From Dactylis glomerata (Eukaryota > Streptophyta > Magnoliopsida > Poales > Poaceae): a DNA stretch of 64,000 nt. The stretch's first letter is position 1. The number at the start of each line of letters is the position of its first letter. The notes under the pieces were generated by a model. The model worked only from the letters and a program-made list of their open reading frames with translations. It was not told where the DNA came from and searched no databases. Where the stretch lies: assembly GCA_007115705.1 (NCBI GenBank), contig QXEO01000411.1, positions 744,001-808,000 of the forward strand, given 5' to 3'. This document shows positions 19,981-31,608 of the stretch, piece by piece. A program made the translations under genes and the position numbers.

Positions 19981-21748
19981 TGATACGTCTCCAACGTATC
20001 TATAATTTTTGATGCTCCATGCTTGTTTTTAACCATTTGCCTACTGTTTCGTTACACTTCGTGGCACTTTTATGCATTTTCCAGAACTAACCTATTAACA
20101 AGTCGCCACAGTGCCAGTTCCCTGTTTTCTGCTGTTTTTGTGTTTCAGAAGTGATACACAGGAAATATTCTCGGAATTGGACGAAACAAGTTCCTGAAGT
20201 CTTATTTTACCCGAAAGCTTCCAGAGATCCGAAGGAGAGTAGGAGGGGGGCCACCAGGGCCCCACACACAGGGCTGGCACGGCCAGGGCATGGGCCGCGC
20301 CACCCTGGCGTGAGGCCACCTGGCCCCTCCTCTGACATCGCCCCTTCGCCTATAAAGACCCCCTGACGGAAAAAACCTAAGTACCCGATCACTTTTCCAG
20401 AACACATCGCGATCCGCCGCCGCCATCGACCCGAACATCGGGAGGGTCCAGAAGCTCTTCCCGGCACCCTGCCGGAGAGGGGAATTGCCACCGGAGGTCT
20501 TCTTCATCGCCATGCTTGCCTTCGGAGTGATGAGTGAGTAGTCTACCTTGGACTATGGGTCCATAGCAGTAGCTAGATGGTTGTCTTCTCCACCATGTGC
20601 TTCATGTTTAGATCTCATGAGCTGCCCTACATGATTGAGATCACCGTTATGTAATTCTACATGTTTGGTTTGTTGGGATCCGATGAATATTGGTGTTTAT
20701 GATTAAGTTGCTGCACTGAATATTATCTTTTGTTATCTCTATGTTGTTTATGATCTTGCATGCTCTCCGTTGTTAGCAGCTATCTTGGCCGAGTAGTTGC
20801 TAGTGACTCCAAAAGGGGGTATTTATGCTCGATAGTGGGTTCATGCCTCTATTTAACCTGGGGGAGTGACAGAAACCTCTAAGGTTGTAGATGTGCTGTT
20901 GCTACTAGGGAGAAAACAACATTCATATGCTCAAGGGAATAAGCTTTGTTTACATTACACACTTTGCTTAATGCAATTATCTGTTGTTCGCAACTTAATA
21001 CTTGTGGAGTTCTCGGATTGATTCACCACAAGTGGATTATTAGTCATAGATGCAGTTGGATGGCGGTCTATGTATTTTGTTGTAATGCCCAGAGTAAATC
21101 TCATAGTGATCTTCTTGACATATCACGTTTATCTTTATTCTATCAATTGCCCAACTGTAATTTGTTTACCCAGCATGTGTTATTTATCTTATGGAGAGAC
21201 ACCACTAGTGAACTGTGGACCCCGGTCCTATTTCCATCATATTGCCATCACCTGTTTACTTTACTCGCACTGTTTACTTTACTCGCATACTCTATTGTTT
21301 TCCACTCGATACGCTCATAACCTTTGTTTCAAGCAAGCCAGTGAGATTGACAACCTCATCGCAAGTTGGGAATGAAGTACTTGGTTGTGTTGTGTGCAGG
21401 TTTCACGTTGCTTCTGGCCAAAGATGAGGTAACAAGAATCGTTAAACGGCGCCCTTGTTGGAGTGTTACTAAGCTAGTCCGCATCACCTTCAGTCGTTTG
21501 TCTCTCCTCTCCAAGAACGATAAACCTTGGTTTCTTAACTGAGGGAAAACTAGCTGCTATACTCATCATACCTTCCTCTTGGGGTTTCCAACGGGCTGGT
21601 TATTCACCACGCACAAGGACCGTCTGTTACGTGTCAACTTGGCACAAGCAGCCTCTTTTCTGGCGCCGTTGCCGGGGACTAAAGAAGAATACTTCCAAAG
21701 ATTGAAGAAAACCTCCCGCGTCAACTTAGCACCATCAACCAGCTAGCA
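19981..21748 (+). repeat. 5' LTR of the non-autonomous element
   Basis: It runs from TGATACGTCTCC to AGCTAGCA. A TATA box (TATAAAG) lies at 20351-20357 and probably serves the LTR promoter. Near the 3' end the LTR itself contains a second primer-site-like sequence, TCTGGCGCCGTTGCCGGGGA, at about 21658-21678, some 90 bp before the true LTR end. Confidence 0.92.
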
Positions 21749-21758
21749 GCTTCTTTTC

Positions 21759-21776
21759 TGGCGCCGTTGCCGGGGA
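21759..21776 (+). promoter_or_regulatory. Primer-binding site, tRNA-Asp type
   Basis: TGGCGCCGTTGCCGGGGA, ten bases after the 5' LTR, is complementary to the 3' end of plant tRNA-Asp (ending CCCCGGCAACGGCGCCA). Confidence 0.9.
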
Positions 21777-21989
21777 GGAAGTAGAAGACTTCTGCGAGGG
21801 GAGTTTTCGCACGCACATCCTTTACTTTGTTATTGTTTTGCTTTACTTTATTTATTTTACCTGCACCGTTTTATATCAAAAAACCCAAAAAAAATTAGAA
21901 TCCTTGGTAGTTGTTATTTCTTTACTTTTAGTTCATCATGTTGATCCCTAAGTACGTTCTGGAGGACCAATTCAGTAGGTAGTGGTTTG

Positions 21990-22530
21990 ATTATTGGCAA
22001 AAGTAACATTGAGGAGTTCTTTAATCACATTAGTATGCATGAGGAAGTTGAGGAGAAATAGTTGGTTGAGATAGCTCCTAGTTATGAAGTTGCTTCTGCT
22101 TATTTAGTTCACATGTTGGAAACTAGGTTTGCTAGTCTTAATCCTTTTATGCAATACATGTTCCTTAAGCTTCACGAAATTGAGGATCCCGAAAAGAAAG
22201 CTTTTATCTTGGAAGCTTTGCGCCTAGAATTTAAAGATGTCATTATTGAAGCTAGAAAAGTTCTTAAACGTTTTAATAAACTCAGTTCACAAAGGTTATT
22301 TGTACTAACGATGAAGGAGCCGAAATACCTATACCTAGCAAGCTCTTGGGATTGTGTGAAGCTTTCGAAAATAATTTTGACTAGATCTGTCCCAAAAATC
22401 TTTTTTGTGATTTGAGTGAACCAAAGCATGATCACAAAGGGTCTTCTAAAACTTATGTGGATAAAATACAATGCCTTATTGACAAGACCTCTGTAGTTGA
22501 TCTTAATGCTTCTTCTGAAAATACTTGATT
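21990..22530 (+). pseudogene. Gag-leader-like remnant in the non-autonomous element
   Basis: A short frame encodes MVEIAPSYEVASAYLVHMLE and ETRFASLNPFMQYMFLKLHE followed by an acidic helix-rich segment. An in-frame TAG lies just upstream (about 22060). It resembles the short gag-related or leader ORF seen in some Triticeae non-autonomous gypsy elements, but there is no zinc knuckle and no pol, and the frame decays after about 22415. Its role is unknown. Confidence 0.45.
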
Positions 22531-25457
22531 CGCAATTTTCTGCGTCTAGCTCAAAGGCGTTAAATAGAAGCACTCTTGGGAGATAACCCAATATTTTTAT
22601 TTTCAGTACTTTTTTTATTTTATTTGAGTCTTGGAAGTCATTACTACTGTAATGACCGCTCCTTATCTTGTTTATTTCGTTTTTGTGCCAAGAGAAGCCT
22701 CTAATTCGAGTGAGGTAAAGATTTGGGGATGTTGCTGTCCTGAAACTGTTTTTGGTGCTACACCGTAAAAATTCGTATAAATTCTCTGTATATCTTTTGG
22801 ACCTGCGATTTCTTGTGCCTATGCCCCAGGTTATATCCAAACTTTTGTTAGTTGAACACTTTTTGATTTGAGCAACAGAAAACCCCTCAAAAATTTGACC
22901 TTTGTCAGCTGTTCAGTTTTGACAGATTTCTGCCAATATTTGTGTTTGCCACTTTATCGCTTTCTTTTGAGTTCTTTTGATCACGGAAATTTTTGGAGAA
23001 GTTGCTACAGTAGTATTTGCTATATATGTGGTGGTTTTGAGTTGAAACCTGAAGCAAAAAGAGGTTGATTATATGTTATGCTACACTAATGTTGCTAATA
23101 GATTTGTGTTTACTTTTGTATGAAGGAAGTTTTCAAGTGTAGGGATTGGAGAATGATGAGATGAGTTGAAGAATGGACAAAAGCTCAAGCTTGGGGATTC
23201 CCATGCATCACCCCAAGAAATATCCAAGAAGTACAAGCGTCAAAGCTTGGGGATGCCCCCGAGGCACCCCTTCTTCATCGGCAAAAATCAGGTCACCTTT
23301 CAAGACACTATATTTTTATTGCTTCATGCACTATGTGTTTTTCTTGGAGCGTTAGTTGTTTTAGTTTTCTTAGTTAGTTTAGTTTTGTTTGCTGCAATAA
23401 ATGGTTGGACCCCAACAAATTTCTTTTGGAGAAGTTGCCTTGCTTTTCATTTGCAAAGAACACTCCGTTTTTCATTCTTACAATTTCACCGGGTGTTCTT
23501 CTTTTTCTGCTACTACTTTTGGTTTTCGTTTTCGCCTCGATTTGCGTTTAGACCTTATCATATCTTTTCATCAAGGTGTATTTTTGCCTCTGATCTTTAT
23601 TGGTTTTCATCAAAAGGGGTGTTTATAAAAATTTCAAATGGTGTTGGAAAAGAGAAAAAGCTTTGTGCAAAATAGTGGTACAAGAAGGAGCTTGTGTAGA
23701 CTGCGGCTTAGGCTTTTTCATGTCATGCTTGATGTCTTTTTGGTAGTATGCTTAGTGGTTTTGCTGTAGCATGACTTGTCTCAAATAACTGAGATTGCTT
23801 AATGAGCCTTTGAAGAAAATCATGCGTTGTTTTTATTGTATGGAAGCATTATCTTGGTTTTCTCCTTGATGCTTTATTTGGGTTGACTTGGCACATGCTC
23901 ACACATGTTAGACTCTTACAAAGTCGCCAATAGCCTCTATGATCATTTAGTTTTTGACTTTTGATGCCATCTTATGCTTCTTTTAATGTCGCTTTGCATG
24001 ATTATGGCCATTATTGCTCTCTTAGTTGGTCGCTCCCAGTCTTTTGCTAGCCCTCGCCTTGTACTGAGTATGAGCTCTACTCGTGCATCCAACTTCTAAA
24101 AGCCAAAGTTTTCCAAAGTGTCCACCATACATACCTACTAGCAATTTGCTATTCCAAGTAAATTTGACTTGCTTTTATTTTCTCTTCAAATTAAACTCTT
24201 ACCAGTGTTATGCAAAATTTGGTCAGTAAAGCTCTCACGAACCGGAAGGCACACTTTACTTTTTCCTGTTCTTAAAAATTTGACATTGTGGTCTCTTATG
24301 TTGAGTTGTTATGCTTGCAAGTTGTAAGTTGGAGACTAGCCCAACCATGCAGTCATGGGCAAGCTTTCAACATTGCACTTCTTATTTGAGTTGATATCGT
24401 GATCTTTTGTTTATGGATGCCCGCGGTGTGAAATGAATTGGAAATCTTGTGGGGATCATGGAGTTTGTATATGTGTTAGGGAAACGCCGGGCCGCTAATC
24501 TAAGCCATGCATAATTAATGGTGGAAATTTGCAGCATACCCATGGTGAACATTCGACGACGCAACTCACAATAAAAAGCTAAACAAATGGCAAATAAAAG
24601 AGATGTCGAGGTGTTCATTGTCTGCTTGTCCTGTCATTTTGGTGTGGGCTTGTTCCATGTCATCGGGCACGGAGGTACCCCATTGGCGGTTCTCAATGAT
24701 ATGCATATATTTACAATGACAAGAGCCTTGCTTGGGACTCTAAGTAAAGTAGCATGAGGTTTGGGTACTCGTATTCACGGGGCACGAGGTTTTCAACTTA
24801 TGATTTGTCAAGCATATGCATCATAAATGTTCTCGCATTAACTTTAACCATTCAAGATGCTTATGATGGGGGCAATGAGAGCTCAAAGCCGGTAAGTACC
24901 ATAATTTTTGAAGGTTATAAAACTTGCAATCACTGCTTCCCTCTGCGAAGGGCCTTTCTTCTACTTTTATATTGAGTCACCACCTTCTATCTTTAAGCAC
25001 CATTAAGAGAGCATAGTTGTCATTCTTAGTGTAATATGCATTGTCCCAAAATTCATTGATTGATTCATATTGTTGGTTTCACTTGTTCTTAAATTATTTG
25101 TATCTAGTCACCCTCTTAAACTTGAAGGTGTCCTATACATTTATGTTTTGCTCTCTTTGAAGGACAAGCTGAAAACCATTTGTATGTTTTTCCTTATGAT
25201 TTGAACACATGTTTGACTTTCATTGTTTCATTTTTATGATCTTTTGTTTGTGTTCATTTGCATGTTTACAACATGGTTGCTAAGTTTTTATTATCAAGAT
25301 TATATCTTTCATGCCCATGTTTTAAGTTCTTATGATCCCAGCTCACAAATGCTTACATATATGATCAAGATTGTGTAGGTGCATGTCACCTCAAAAATTA
25401 TTCTTTTGTTATCACTTACCTACTCGAGGACGAGCAGGAGTTAAGCTTGGGGATGCT
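22531..25457 (+). other. Non-coding internal region of the LTR element, ending in a polypurine-type tract
   Basis: T-rich sequence without a believable ORF. The phrase AAGCTTGGGGAT occurs at about 23187, about 23247 and just before the 3' LTR (25444-25455), the last being the likely plus-strand primer. Short plus-strand frames here are T-rich artefacts. Confidence 0.6.
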
Positions 25458-27225
25458 TGATACGTCTCCAACGTATCTATAATTTTTGATGCTCCATGCT
25501 TATTTTTACACCATTTGCCTACTGTTTCGTTACACTTCGTGGCACTTTTATGCCTTTTCCGGAACTAACCTATTAACAAGTCGCCACAGTGCCAGTTCCC
25601 TGTTTTCTGCTGTTTTTGTGTTTCAGAAGTAATACACAGGAAATATTCTCAGAATTGGACGAAACAAGTTCCTGAAGTCTTATTTTACCCGGAAGCTTCC
25701 ACAGATCCGAAGGAGAGTAGGAGGGGGGCCACCAGGGCCCCACACATAGGGCTGGCGCGGCCAGGGCCTGGGCCGCGCCACCCTGGAATGAGGCCACCTG
25801 GCTCCTCCTCTAACATCGCCCCTTCTCCTATAAAGACCCCCCGACAGAAAAACCTAAGTACCCGATCAGATTTCCAGAACACATCGCGATCCGCCGCCGC
25901 CGTCGACCCGAAGATCGGGAGGGTCCAGAAGCTCTTCCCGGCACCCTGCCGGAGAGGGGAATCGCCACCGGAGGTCTTCTTCATCGCCATCCTTGCCTCC
26001 GGAGCGATGAGTGAGTAGTCTACCTTGGACTATGGGTCCATAGCAGTAGCTAGATGGTTGTCTTCTCCACCATGTGCTTCATGTTTAGATCTCATGAGCT
26101 GCCCTACATGATTGAGATCACCGTTATGTAATTCTACATGTTTGATTTGTTGGGATCCGATGAATATTGGTGTTTATGATTAAGTTGCTGTACTGAATAT
26201 TATCTTTTGTTATCTCTATGTTGTTTATGATCTTGCATGCTCTCCGTTGTTAGTAGCTATCTTGGCCGAGTAGTTGCTAGTGACTCCAAGAGGGGGTATT
26301 TATGCTCGATAGTGGGTTCATGCCTCTATTTAACCTGGGGGAGTGACAGAAACCTCTAAGGTTGTAGATGTGCTGTTGCTACTAGGGAGAAAACAACATT
26401 CATATGCTCAAGGGCATATGCTTTGTTTACATTACACACTTTGCTTAATGCAATTATCTGTTGTTCGCAACTTCATACTTGTGGAGTTCTCGGATTGATT
26501 CACCACAAGTGGATTATTAGTCATAGATGCAGTTGGATGGCGGTCTATGTATTTTGTTGTAATGCCCAGAGTAAATCTCATAGTGATCTTCTTGACATAT
26601 CACGTTTATCTTTATTCTATCAATTGCCCAACTGTAATTTGTTTACCCAGCATGTGTTATTTATCTTATGGAGAGACACCACTAGTGAACTGTGGACCCT
26701 GGTCCTATTTCCATCATATTGCCATCACCTGTTTACTTTACTCGCACTGTTTACTTTACTCGCATACTCTATTGTTTTCCACTCGATACGCTCATAACCT
26801 TTGTTTCAAGCAAACCGGTGAGATTGACAACCCCATCGCAAGTTGGGAACGAAGTACTTGGTTGTGTTGTGTGCAGGTTTCACGTTGCTTCTGGCCAAAG
26901 ACGAGTCAACAAGAATCGTTAAACGGCGCCCTTGTTGGAGTGTTACTAAGCCAGTCCGCATCACCTTCAGTCATTTGTCTCTCCTCTCCAAGAACGATAA
27001 ACCTTGGTTTCTTAACTGAGGGAAAACTAGCTGCTATACTCATCATACCTTCCTCTTGGGGTTCCCAACGGGCTGGTTATTCACCACGCACAAGGACCGT
27101 CTTCTACGCGTCAACTTGGCACCAGCAGCCTCTTTTCTGGCGCTGTTGCCAGGGACTAAAGAAGAATACTTCCAAAGATTGAAGAAAACCTCCCGCGTCA
27201 ACTTAGCGCCATCAACCAGCTAGCA
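25458..27225 (+). repeat. 3' LTR of the non-autonomous element
   Basis: It has the same length as the 5' LTR with scattered substitutions. The TATA box TATAAAG lies at 25829-25835. The internal primer-site-like copy here reads TCTGGCGCTGTTGCCAGGGA (about 27135-27155). The LTR ends TAGCA at 27225 and is followed by the target duplication. Confidence 0.92.
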
Positions 27226-27645
27226 GAGCAGTTCTTGAATATGAGGGTCCCGCAAGGCTGAAGTTAGCGGTGTCTGCGTGTCCGCGTCTTCTCCACCACC
27301 ATCGGATCCGGTGTCATCATCATGATCATGTCCCGCATCTCCTACATCATGTCTGGGGGACTCTTCGCCTTCTCGTCGGCCTCCCACGTCACCATTTCCT
27401 ACCGGCGGGGGCCCGTTGTTGATGTCCTCGTCAATGTAGCCTTTCATGAAACCACTCATGAGAAAGTGCTTCTCCAATGTACCGGAATCAGGCTTGATTA
27501 GGGCCCTGAGGTTGCATCTATAACAAGGACATCTTATCTCGGACATGTTTTTCCGAATCATGACGGCCATCGTGCGTTCCTTGTATCTACGCACCATACC
27601 TTCGCTCATGTGGCGCACCCTCGTTGCCTGCACGGTATGGAGCAA

Positions 27646-28275
27646 ATAAGAATATTTAGAATAATTTATGGTCGTCGTCGGAAAAATTCGGCATGACCCT
27701 CCCTATAAATAGGACATATGGCTAGTGCAAAAGTTTGCCAAAACAGAAATTAATCAATATTTCGGCAAACATCCATGCACCACGCGCCGGTACCTGCACA
27801 AACCATACACAAGCATGCATGCAAACATATCGTACATCATCCGAGCAACGACGACAAAGCCCCTCTCGATCACATACAAAACACATATGCCATATATATC
27901 TCACATACACCGCCAACGCGTATGTGGCGCGCCGGCCGCCACAAGGAAACAAGCATGCATGTTTTCATCCAACCATATACTCACCTATTAGACAAGTTAC
28001 CGACGAATCCGTGAGCAGAGAGCCAAACTTGAGGGAGACAAGATATGTGCTAGTGGGAGGAGTAGAGCTAGATATATGTGGGAGGGGAGGAGGAGGAAGT
28101 CAACCCTTACATATCCATCCAACCCAAAAGGGTTTTGGCTAGCTACCTAAAATGGAGAATTAATTGAAGAAATGGGGTGGAGAGGAAGAGGAACTAGAGC
28201 TAGATCTATGGGAGAGAGGGTTTGGAGTGGGAGGTAGGGGGAGATGGCACCTTTATGTTAGGTAGCACGACATAT
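27646..28275 (-). other. 5' flank of the CACTA Tnp2 gene
   Basis: The segment lies between the first recognisable Tnp2 residues and the subterminal repeat array. Open frames on both strands here show no known motif. It probably holds the Tnp2 promoter, leader and a first intron. A purine-rich stretch of about 70 bp (about 28078-28145) and another at 28150-28245 are visible on the plus strand. Confidence 0.4.
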
Positions 28276-28662
28276 CCGTGGCGCACATCATATTGGTGCA
28301 CCACAGACTTCTATGTCACTGGCGCACATAAGTCCCGTGCGCCACGGATATGCCTGCCACCTTTTCCAGAGAATGGGCCCACTGATATCCGTGGCGCATG
28401 GAAGTGTGGTACGCCACTGATATCTGCCATATGTGTGGCGCACAGCCATATCATGCGCCACGGATGTGGGGGCCTGATACCCCCGGCGATAGTGCCCGTT
28501 GGGGCCCACATATGCGTGGCGCACCCCATGTTTGGTGCGCCGCGCATAAGGCAGGACCTGTGGCGCATATTTCTGGGTGCGCCACGGATAATTATCCATG
28601 AAGCACCTAAACATAGTGCGCCGTAGATAATGGGCCCATGGATAAGGGTTTTCCTAGTAGTG
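28276..28662. repeat. CACTA right subterminal repeats and terminal inverted repeat
   Basis: About twelve GTGGCGCAC/GTGCGCCAC-type motifs, often paired head to head around 10-25 bp spacers (for example ATCCGTGGCGCA and TGCGCCACGGAT), precede the terminal repeat at 28641-28662. Confidence 0.88.
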
Positions 28663-28665
28663 TGC

Positions 28666-29875
28666 CATTCGTTGTTTCTAGCTATATCAATATGATGTAC
28701 ACTATCATGTTAGTAAATCAAGTCAGGCATTTGCTAAAAACTATTTACTTATGATTTCAGGTTAAATGAAGCCTACAATTTCATTAGTTTTAGAAATGTG
28801 CTATTAGGTACCTACGAGTTTAAAACCAAAAATTGCAAATTAGGTAAGTGCACCTACATTGTTGTCAGTTAAAAGATTCACAGGTGACCAGACGAGTATT
28901 AGGTACTACATAATTGGAAACACTTGCGGGGAAAACCGGGCATAACTCTGCTCTGATGGTCTAGAAAAATCGAATATGATTAAACGGAAAAAGCAGTTGC
29001 GAGATACCGAGTGGTCCCACACTATGATTATTACATTCTTGGAAAACATAATGGTGACATATGTCTCCGTCTCTCCCGTGTGGCGCTTTCGGTAGGGATT
29101 TCACCTGTAAATGAGGAACTGCATGCATGAAACAATCTTTTACATCATGCCGACACCATCAACATTCATTGCTTAATTAAGAAGTGTAAAATGATTTGTG
29201 TACCAACTCGTTAGTTTGATTAGCAATTCCTATGCATTATTGAGTTCATCTCTGACGAGGGTTTTGTAAAAATATTATAATACTAGAGCTACCAAGCTAG
29301 TATATATTGAAGGGTTAGCATGCTAATGTACGGATACCAGTTAACGATATATATATTATTTTCACTTCAATGTTATGCAAGCCAAGATTTGGAATAGAAG
29401 TACCGTTAGTAACTAAGAAAGGCGGTATGTTACCATAAAAGCATTGTTACGCAAGCCTTACATGTTTCGGTAGTGATTGATGCTTCAGTATCATGTTAAA
29501 AAAGAGATCAAGTGATTATATCTTGTTGAAGTATATGTGCACTGCCCTCTTTTTCCCCATCAGGCCGGCTAGACTTTTTGGTGAATTGGTTCACATGCAA
29601 TTCTACATTCTATCAAAGCAAGGATGTTTCAAGTTCAAGATTAGCATAAATGCATTGCTTGCCTTTTCCTGTCAGCTTAGGCTTTTGAGTGAATTAGTTC
29701 ACTGCATGCAATAAAATAGTTTGTCTTAAACCGGTAATTAAAAAATTGCCTATAACGTAACGTGACGACTATCGATGGAAAAAGTTGTCCAAATACATCA
29801 AGACATGATCTAGTTTTGAAGATTATCACAACAATATAACCCGTGAGAACATATCGTGATTTTTATACAGTAATG
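28666..29875. other. Intergenic DNA, no gene seen
   Basis: AT-rich host flank of the CACTA element. A phrase like GTGAATTGGTTCACATGCAA recurs imperfectly at about 29580 and 29690. Nothing else is recognisable. Confidence 0.5.
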
Positions 29876-29883
29876 AGTATATA

Positions 29884-30712
29884 CAGCGGCGATTCTACCA
29901 GGTAGGCTTCAATAGGCTGAAGCCTACCCTACGATCTGGCTAGACAAAGGATAGGATGTGTGTAATATCTGCAGGCAAAACAGAGATATACGTTAATACA
30001 TTTGCACGCAGCGCCGATCATGGATTGGACGAAGCAATGGATCTTAGGCCTTAGTCCCCGTGGCCACTGTAGCAGTCTTTCTCTATACAGCTGTAAGAAA
30101 TCATCTAGCTTTCACTAAAAATAATCTACTAGCTGGTAGTTTTATGCCGCAGTAATAAATTTGCTTGACCAGTTGGCATATATCTTCCGTAAAAAGAGAA
30201 AAAAGAAGTGCACATTTCTAGAGATTATCTATGATAATTGGATCATCAATAATGTGATGTGAGTTAGGTGGTTCAAAATTTGCATTGCCCAAACTTATTA
30301 AAATTAAGTTTTAAACAATACGTACTGATTTTGTGAGGTAACTGATACATAGTTGGACTCTTTCTTGGTCAAAGTTATATCTCAATAATTTTAAGGATAT
30401 TTTATTTCTAGAAAGAAGTAGCTAAATGCTACTCCCTCCGATCGAAAATAAGTATCGATGATTTTGTACTAACTTAGTATAAAGTTTATATTAAATCAAC
30501 GACACTTATTTATGATCAAAGGAAGTAAGAACTTGCCGTGGTTGATCAGTTGTTGTTCAGTCACAACTTAAAAATTTCCCTAAGTGAGGAACTTCATGGA
30601 TGCATGACTTAAAATTTCAACTCAACAACACAATAGTTCTTTCATTTTTCTCAGTATTAACTAATGTATAAGTTTGAGCCCACCCTTCATTTCTGTTCTA
30701 GATTCGCCACTG
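29884..30712. mobile_element. Non-autonomous hAT-type element (829 bp)
   Basis: An 8 bp direct repeat AGTATATA flanks it (29876-29883 and 30713-30720). The ends are CAGCGGCGATTCTA and, inverted at the right end, CAGTGGCGAATCTA. It has no ORF. A Stowaway-type MITE is nested inside at 30432-30525. Confidence 0.85.
30432..30525. mobile_element. Stowaway-type MITE (94 bp)
   Basis: TA target duplications at 30430-30431 and 30526-30527 surround inverted ends CTCCCTCCGATCGAAAATAA and a right end reading CTTCCTTTGATCATAAATAA when inverted. The ends, length and TA target fit mariner-type Stowaway MITEs of grasses. It is nested within the hAT element. Confidence 0.82.
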
Positions 30713-30786
30713 AGTATATATACCACCCGACACCAGCTGGCCACGAGGTGTCTAATTGATTATGGGACAGATTTAGTGGTTGCCTC

Positions 30787-30873
30787 TTACTTGACTTTGG
30801 CACGGCCGGAGCTGAAGACGCGGTCGATGAGACTAAGGAACCTATACTTGAGCTGAGCGGCGAAGTTAGCCAT
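30787..30873 (-). pseudogene. Truncated paralogue of the small two-exon gene at 54.6-54.9 kb
   Basis: The minus-strand frame from the ATG at 30873 encodes 28 residues beginning MANFAAQLKYRFLSLIDRV and ends at TAA 30789-30787. It aligns with exon 1 of the 61-residue protein at 54.9 kb (MANFATQLKDRFLGLVDRF), including the RA-x-VK segment just before the stop. The acidic/Pro-rich tail and the second exon (HVEIRSRG) are not found downstream, where the hAT element ends about 75 bp away. It is probably a duplicated and degraded copy. Confidence 0.65.
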
Positions 30874-30879
30874 AAGCGA

Positions 30880-31600
30880 GCAATTGGCGGAACATAACCT
30901 GAGTGCAGACTAGTTGCTACCTCTATGAAATCTAAACCACGTAGCTGCCTAGGTGCTTGAGACAAATGAGATGAAATACTAAATAAAAACTAAATAAAAA
31001 TATAACAAACATAAGAAACTAAAAATAAAATAGAAGTAACAAAACTAAAAAATATCATTGATTTTTTTTTTCAAAACGGATGGAAGGTTAAGAGAATGAG
31101 GAAAAACAAGATAAAACAAAAAAGAAAATTAATCTCTACTACAAATAAAAGAGCAAACATTAATTTTCCTAAATACACACCACAAAATATACACATATCT
31201 GATACCACCGTATGATTAGGCCAACTAATCGCAATCTAACCGCTAATATTAATCCAATCCTTGTCCCATGTGCACTTAGTTATTTATATTAACTGACCGT
31301 ACTCCACCGGGAACATCCCGTCCCACCTCCACGCCCTAAAATCACGTCTAAACAATTTGATATCAGAAAAGCCGTCTCCCCTCGCGTGTAACAATTCCTC
31401 AACGCGCACGGCACACGATCTCCAATCTCACTCCCGTGGTCAAGCCTGCGGAGCGCGTCCTGCCCCTCTGGAGTGATGCCACTCTATCGTCCCCAGCTAT
31501 TCCTCTCCACCGGTATGCCCCTACCACACCAGCGGGCCGTCGGCGACCTCTGCGATGCCGTGCCCCACCATGTGCTCGCCGTTCACATAAGGCCACCTAG
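30880..31600. other. Intergenic DNA upstream of the thioredoxin-like fragment
   Basis: An A-rich segment (about 30975-31200) is followed by sequence of rising GC content with pyrimidine-rich stretches from about 31300, possibly an old promoter or leader for the fragment that follows. No TATA box is convincing. Confidence 0.4.
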
Positions 31601-31608
31601 GATCAACA

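Larger units (their letters stand above)
19981..27225 (+). mobile_element. Non-autonomous LTR retrotransposon, 7.2 kb
   Basis: Two LTRs of exactly 1768 bp flank a 3.7 kb internal region, with a perfect target duplication GAGCA (19976-19980 and 27226-27230). A tRNA-Asp-type primer site follows the 5' LTR, and a GGAGTTAAGCTTGGGGATGC tract precedes the 3' LTR. No protease, reverse transcriptase or integrase is visible, so it needs a helper. By eye the LTRs differ at roughly 3% of positions. The LTR style and leader resemble abundant gypsy-type families of Triticeae; I do not assign a family name. It sits inside the Tnp2 gene of the CACTA element. Confidence 0.92.
15307..27645 (-). pseudogene. 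tnp2: CACTA Tnp2 (Transposase_21-type) gene, interrupted by two LTR insertions
   Basis: Three blocks on the minus strand form one gene. Block 1 (27645-27226) has the N-terminal association region with CPCYRC and FLMSGFMKGYIDED. Block 2 (19980-18492) has the Transposase_21 core: TPLYPG, HMKYDACINDCALYRDEYK, CPVCGQSRYKR, YFPITPHLKRYF, HPADASQWLVLD, LGMSTDGLNPFG, CMWDAYKGEYFGLRA. Block 3 (16849-15307) has DUF4218-like (MKSHDCH, MDEHVRETLFGLCNIFDVLS, MPFERLKDILKG) and DUF4216-like regions (QGPVMNVRTYQAYDINGYTF, GRIEEIWELNYCGE), then a basic tail ending KKGKKIVTSRQR. The protein would bind and cut the transposon ends. Block 2 is broken by insertion at 16850-18491 and also shows frameshifts around 18500-18700 and 19240-19290. 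The junction of blocks 1 and 2 is occupied by the LTR element at 19981-27225. Other stops and shifts exist, so the gene is dead. Confidence 0.88.
7644..28662 (-). mobile_element. Large CACTA (En/Spm-type) DNA transposon, 21 kb with nested insertions
   Basis: The ends are perfect inverted repeats of at least 22 bp: CACTACTAGGAAAACCCTTA... at 7644 and its reverse complement ending at 28662. The target duplication is TGC (7641-7643 and 28663-28665). Subterminal GTGGCGCAC/GTGCGCCAC repeats occur at both ends. Inside lie a Tnp2 transposase gene, a second multi-exon gene and a small third ORF, all on the minus strand. Two LTR-derived insertions (16850-18491 and 19981-27225) account for about 8.9 kb, so the element itself is about 12 kb. 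Both large genes carry several stops, so this copy is not autonomous now, but its intact ends could still be mobilised in trans. Confidence 0.95.

Noticed and set aside
27722..28142. Overlapping open frames on both strands upstream of Tnp2
   Set aside because: No known motif, composition unlike protein, and position fits the promoter/leader of the CACTA gene.
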